A stretch of DNA of 64,000 nucleotides, taken from Mycobacterium sp. NBC_00419. GTDB lineage: Bacteria > Actinomycetota > Actinomycetes > Mycobacteriales > Mycobacteriaceae. Positions 62,092 to 64,000 of this stretch are shown here, in pieces. The stretch covers positions 2,728,001 to 2,792,000 of the forward strand of contig NZ_CP107931.1 in NCBI RefSeq assembly GCF_036023875.1. The letters run 5' to 3'. Position 1 is the stretch's first letter. The number at the start of each line of letters is the position of its first letter. A program made the translations under genes and the position numbers. Under the pieces are notes generated by a model. It searched no databases and was not told where the DNA came from. It was given only the letters and a program-made list of their open reading frames with translations.

Positions 62092-62829
62092 CTAGCTCCG
62101 AACCTCTGCGCCGGCGCCGACCGGCTGCTCGAGTTGTGCACTCTCGAGCAGTTGTTTGAGCGCCGCCTCTACCTCGGCCTTCCAGCCCAGGCCCTTGTCG
62201 AGCTCCAAGCGCAGCCGGGGGAAGTACCGGTGCGGCGCGACGACGGTGAAGCCGGCGTCGATCAGAAAATCGGCCGACATCATGCACTGGTCGAACGAGC
62301 AGTCACCCAGCGCCTCGACAGCCGCCCGCAGTTCGGGTGCGACATCTTCGGGGTCGAGCTCGAGGAGTTCCGCGGACTCCGCGGTACGGCCGAATGCCTC
62401 CAGTGCGCGCACGCCGCGACGAACCAGTTCGCTGACCACTTGGCTGAGCAATGAATGCGGCAACCCGTCGGCGTGGCCGGGCTCGGTCCCCATCGAGGTG
62501 AGTAGGACTGCGTCGGCACTGACCGGTCCGGTGGGGAAACGTTGCGCCCGCGGGACCGCGCGGGGCGGCGCGTAGAGGATGTAGCCCAGGCACGGCTCGT
62601 CCTCGTCGACCTCTGTTCCGTCGGTGGGCACCGGCGCGGCGACCTGGCCGCACGATCCCCACTCGAGCATGACCATCGACAGCCACGCCTCCTTCTCGAA
62701 CTCGGGGTCGGGCAGATAGTGCCCGGTGTCCAAGGTCGCCGGATCCACTTCCCAGAAGACGCACCGGCGGGCGTGCTTGGGAAGCTGCTCGAAACCATCG
62801 AGCCTCAGCGGCTTGATACGAACGGACAC
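62092..62829 (-). CDS. GNAT-like acetyltransferase, Rv3916c type
   Basis: 245 aa from GTG 62829 with GGGGAGG upstream; the open frame to 62898 is rejected. SVRIKPLRLDGFEQLPKHARRCVFWEVDP is the family start. The fold shows LGYILYAPP, SQVVSELVRRGVRALEAFGR and the late CMMSADFLIDAGFTVVAPHRYFPRLRLEL, as in GCN5-like domains, although the CoA-binding loop is atypical. Conserved between cwlM and parB in mycobacteria; substrate unknown. Meets cwlM tail to tail with 6 nt. Confidence 0.82.
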   Translation of the reverse strand: MSVRIKPLRLDGFEQLPKHARRCVFWEVDPATLDTGHYLPDPEFEKEAWLSMVMLEWGSCGQVAAPVPTDGTEVDEDEPCLGYILYAPPRAVPRAQRFPTGPVSADAVLLTSMGTEPGHADGLPHSLLSQVVSELVRRGVRALEAFGRTAESAELLELDPEDVAPELRAAVEALGDCSFDQCMMSADFLIDAGFTVVAPHRYFPRLRLELDKGLGWKAEVEAALKQLLESAQLEQPVGAGAEVRS

Positions 62830-63058
62830 TAGCCTCCCCGGCTCTTCGGCGGTGCCGCGATGGGCGACAGCCCCTCCAGGATAGGAGAGTCTGGCCAATG
62901 GCGGCCAGTGCTGGCCTGGCTACTTTCGTCAGCCTCGCGTGGCGGCGAAAGATTCTGCAGCACTGTGGAATTCCCCTGTCGATGGTCGCAATGGGCAAAC
63001 GCTGGACGACGTCGGCGTCACTGTGACGTAACTACCTGGTGTCCTAGTGTGGCCGTTT

Positions 63059-64000
63059 TCAGCCCGCAGAAGGGTCCATCATGCCCACGATCCTCTGCAA
63101 GTCCTCCACCGATCCGAACTCGACGACGATCTTGCCTTTGCGCTTGCCCAGGCTCACCATGACCCGCGTATCGAAGGTTCCGGAGAGTCGCTCGGCGACC
63201 TCTTGCAGTCCCGGCATCTGGATCGGCTTGCGGCGCGGCTGGGCCGGCACCTTGCCGTCGCCCCGGTTGGCCAGAGTGACCGCCTCTTCGGTGGCCCGGA
63301 CCGACAGGCCTTCGGCGACGATCCGCGCGGCCAACTCCTCCTGCGCCTCCGAGCCGGCTTCCAGCGCCAGCAACGCGCGGGCGTGCCCGGCGGACAGCAC
63401 CCCGGCGGCCACCCGCCGCTGAACCGCGATCGGCAACCGCAGCAAGCGGATCATGTTCGAGATCACCGGACGGGACCGGCCGATCCGGGAGGCGAGTTCG
63501 TCGTGTGTCACGTCGAACTCTTCGAGCAACTGCTGGTATGCCGCCGCCTCTTCCAGTGGGTTGAGCTGAGCCCGGTGGATGTTCTCCAGCAGAGCGTCGC
63601 GTAGCAGATTGTCTTCCGCGGTCTCGCGGATGATCGCCGGGATGGTCGCCAGCCCGGCCTGCTGGGCCGCGCGCCAGCGCCGCTCCCCCATCACCAGCTG
63701 ATAGCGCGCCGGCTCTCCTGGGGCCCCGCCGGGGACCGCACGCACGACGATGGGCTGCATCAGACCGAACTCGCGGATCGAATGCACGAGCTCGGCCAAG
63801 GCCTCTTCGTCGAAGACCTGCCGTGGCTGTTTGGGGTTCGGCTCGATCGCCGACGGGTCGAGCTCGCGGTAGACCGCACCGACACTGTCGGTGTCGCTGG
63901 GTGCCGCACCGAACACCGCGTCGGCCGCCGCGTCACCCATTCGCGGACCGCCGTCGGCCGGACTGGTCGGGATCAGCGATGCCAGCCCGCGGCCGAGGCC
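63059..64000 (-). CDS. parB: chromosome-partitioning protein ParB, 5' end beyond the window
   Basis: 313 residues present; the frame runs off the right edge with [17 protein letters not shown], the normal N-terminal ParB motif that touches ParA, so only a few residues are missing. The CTP-binding part has [20 protein letters not shown] and [13 protein letters not shown]. Helix-turn-helix: [21 protein letters not shown]-terminal dimerisation region: [20 protein letters not shown]. It loads on parS near the origin and guides segregation. No parS-like 16-mer was seen in the window. Confidence 0.96.
   Translation of the reverse strand, partial: GLGRGLASLIPTSPADGGPRMGDAAADAVFGAAPSDTDSVGAVYRELDPSAIEPNPKQPRQVFDEEALAELVHSIREFGLMQPIVVRAVPGGAPGEPARYQLVMGERRWRAAQQAGLATIPAIIRETAEDNLLRDALLENIHRAQLNPLEEAAAYQQLLEEFDVTHDELASRIGRSRPVISNMIRLLRLPIAVQRRVAAGVLSAGHARALLALEAGSEAQEELAARIVAEGLSVRATEEAVTLANRGDGKVPAQPRRKPIQMPGLQEVAERLSGTFDTRVMVSLGKRKGKIVVEFGSVEDLQRIVGMMDPSAG

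Noticed and set aside
62830..63058. parS site or RNA gene between the GNAT gene and parB
   Set aside because: No GTTTCACGTGAAAC-like 14-16-mer was found here or at the other CACGTG occurrences (near 31435 and 52085).

Overview
The window is high-GC actinobacterial DNA from a Mycobacteriaceae chromosome, most likely a rapidly growing environmental species (Mycolicibacterium type). The pointers are mycobacterial signature genes in characteristic order (ponA1, DUF5318, DUF1707, PadR, ino1; mutT4, DUF6049, mviN/murJ, sigM, rsmA, trxB, trxC, cwlM, GNAT, parB), abundant GTG starts and GTGA overlaps, a glucosylglycerate hydrolase, an intein-free dnaB, and a second type II topoisomerase of the kind described in M. 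smegmatis. The right end runs into parB, so oriC (parA-gid-rnpA-dnaA side) should lie a few kilobases beyond base 64000.

Region 1 (1-18.4 kb) is accessory: a truncated serine hydrolase, a small lipoprotein, a spermidine-synthase-like methyltransferase, a Tat-exported DUF1906 protein, a lycopene cyclase, an alpha/beta hydrolase, the two-gene atypical topoisomerase (5.0-9.2 kb), an MpaB-family oxygenase, two membrane GGDEF proteins, DUF4262, PPOX, CIA30, cupin, arylsulfatase and ankyrin-repeat genes. No mobile element was seen.

Region 2 (18.7-31.3 kb) is core: dnaB with a near-perfect SOS-box-like palindrome 27 nt upstream, the rpsF-ssb-rpsR-rplI operon, a PfpI-family protein, a ponA1-led operon (DUF5318-ponA1-GT87 membrane mannosyltransferase-like-PfpI), then divergent DUF1707, padR-ino1 and a hydrolase.

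Region 3 (31.3-49.6 kb) is semi-conserved: a PhoX-type phosphatase behind a three-unit 11-bp direct repeat, an LLM F420 oxidoreductase, a P450 divergent from a GntR regulator across a 21-bp palindrome, a fused substrate-binding/permease ABC protein with its ATPase, MarR, glucosylglycerate hydrolase, SDR, leuS, mtc28-like, a small membrane protein, an SBF transporter, yqgE, an MFS transporter and a mycothiol-dependent isomerase-like gene.

Region 4 (49.6-64 kb) is the cell-envelope/redox cluster left of the origin: an Asp-rich repeat protein plus pcnA; mutT4-DUF6049-mviN as translationally coupled genes; sigM with an apparently N-terminally reduced RsmA; trxB-trxC behind a SigH-like promoter; cwlM with a palindrome in its leader; GNAT; and parB. 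MviN/MurJ (lipid II flippase with pseudokinase) and CwlM (catalytically degenerate amidase regulating peptidoglycan precursor synthesis) are functional partners encoded 2.7 kb apart.

No strong candidate for a wholly undescribed multi-gene system was found. The best leads are the atypical topoisomerase pair, the SOS-like box at dnaB, the shortened RsmA, the DxDxDG repeat protein, and several crisp operator-like palindromes. All homology statements come from reading the proteins, with no database search.
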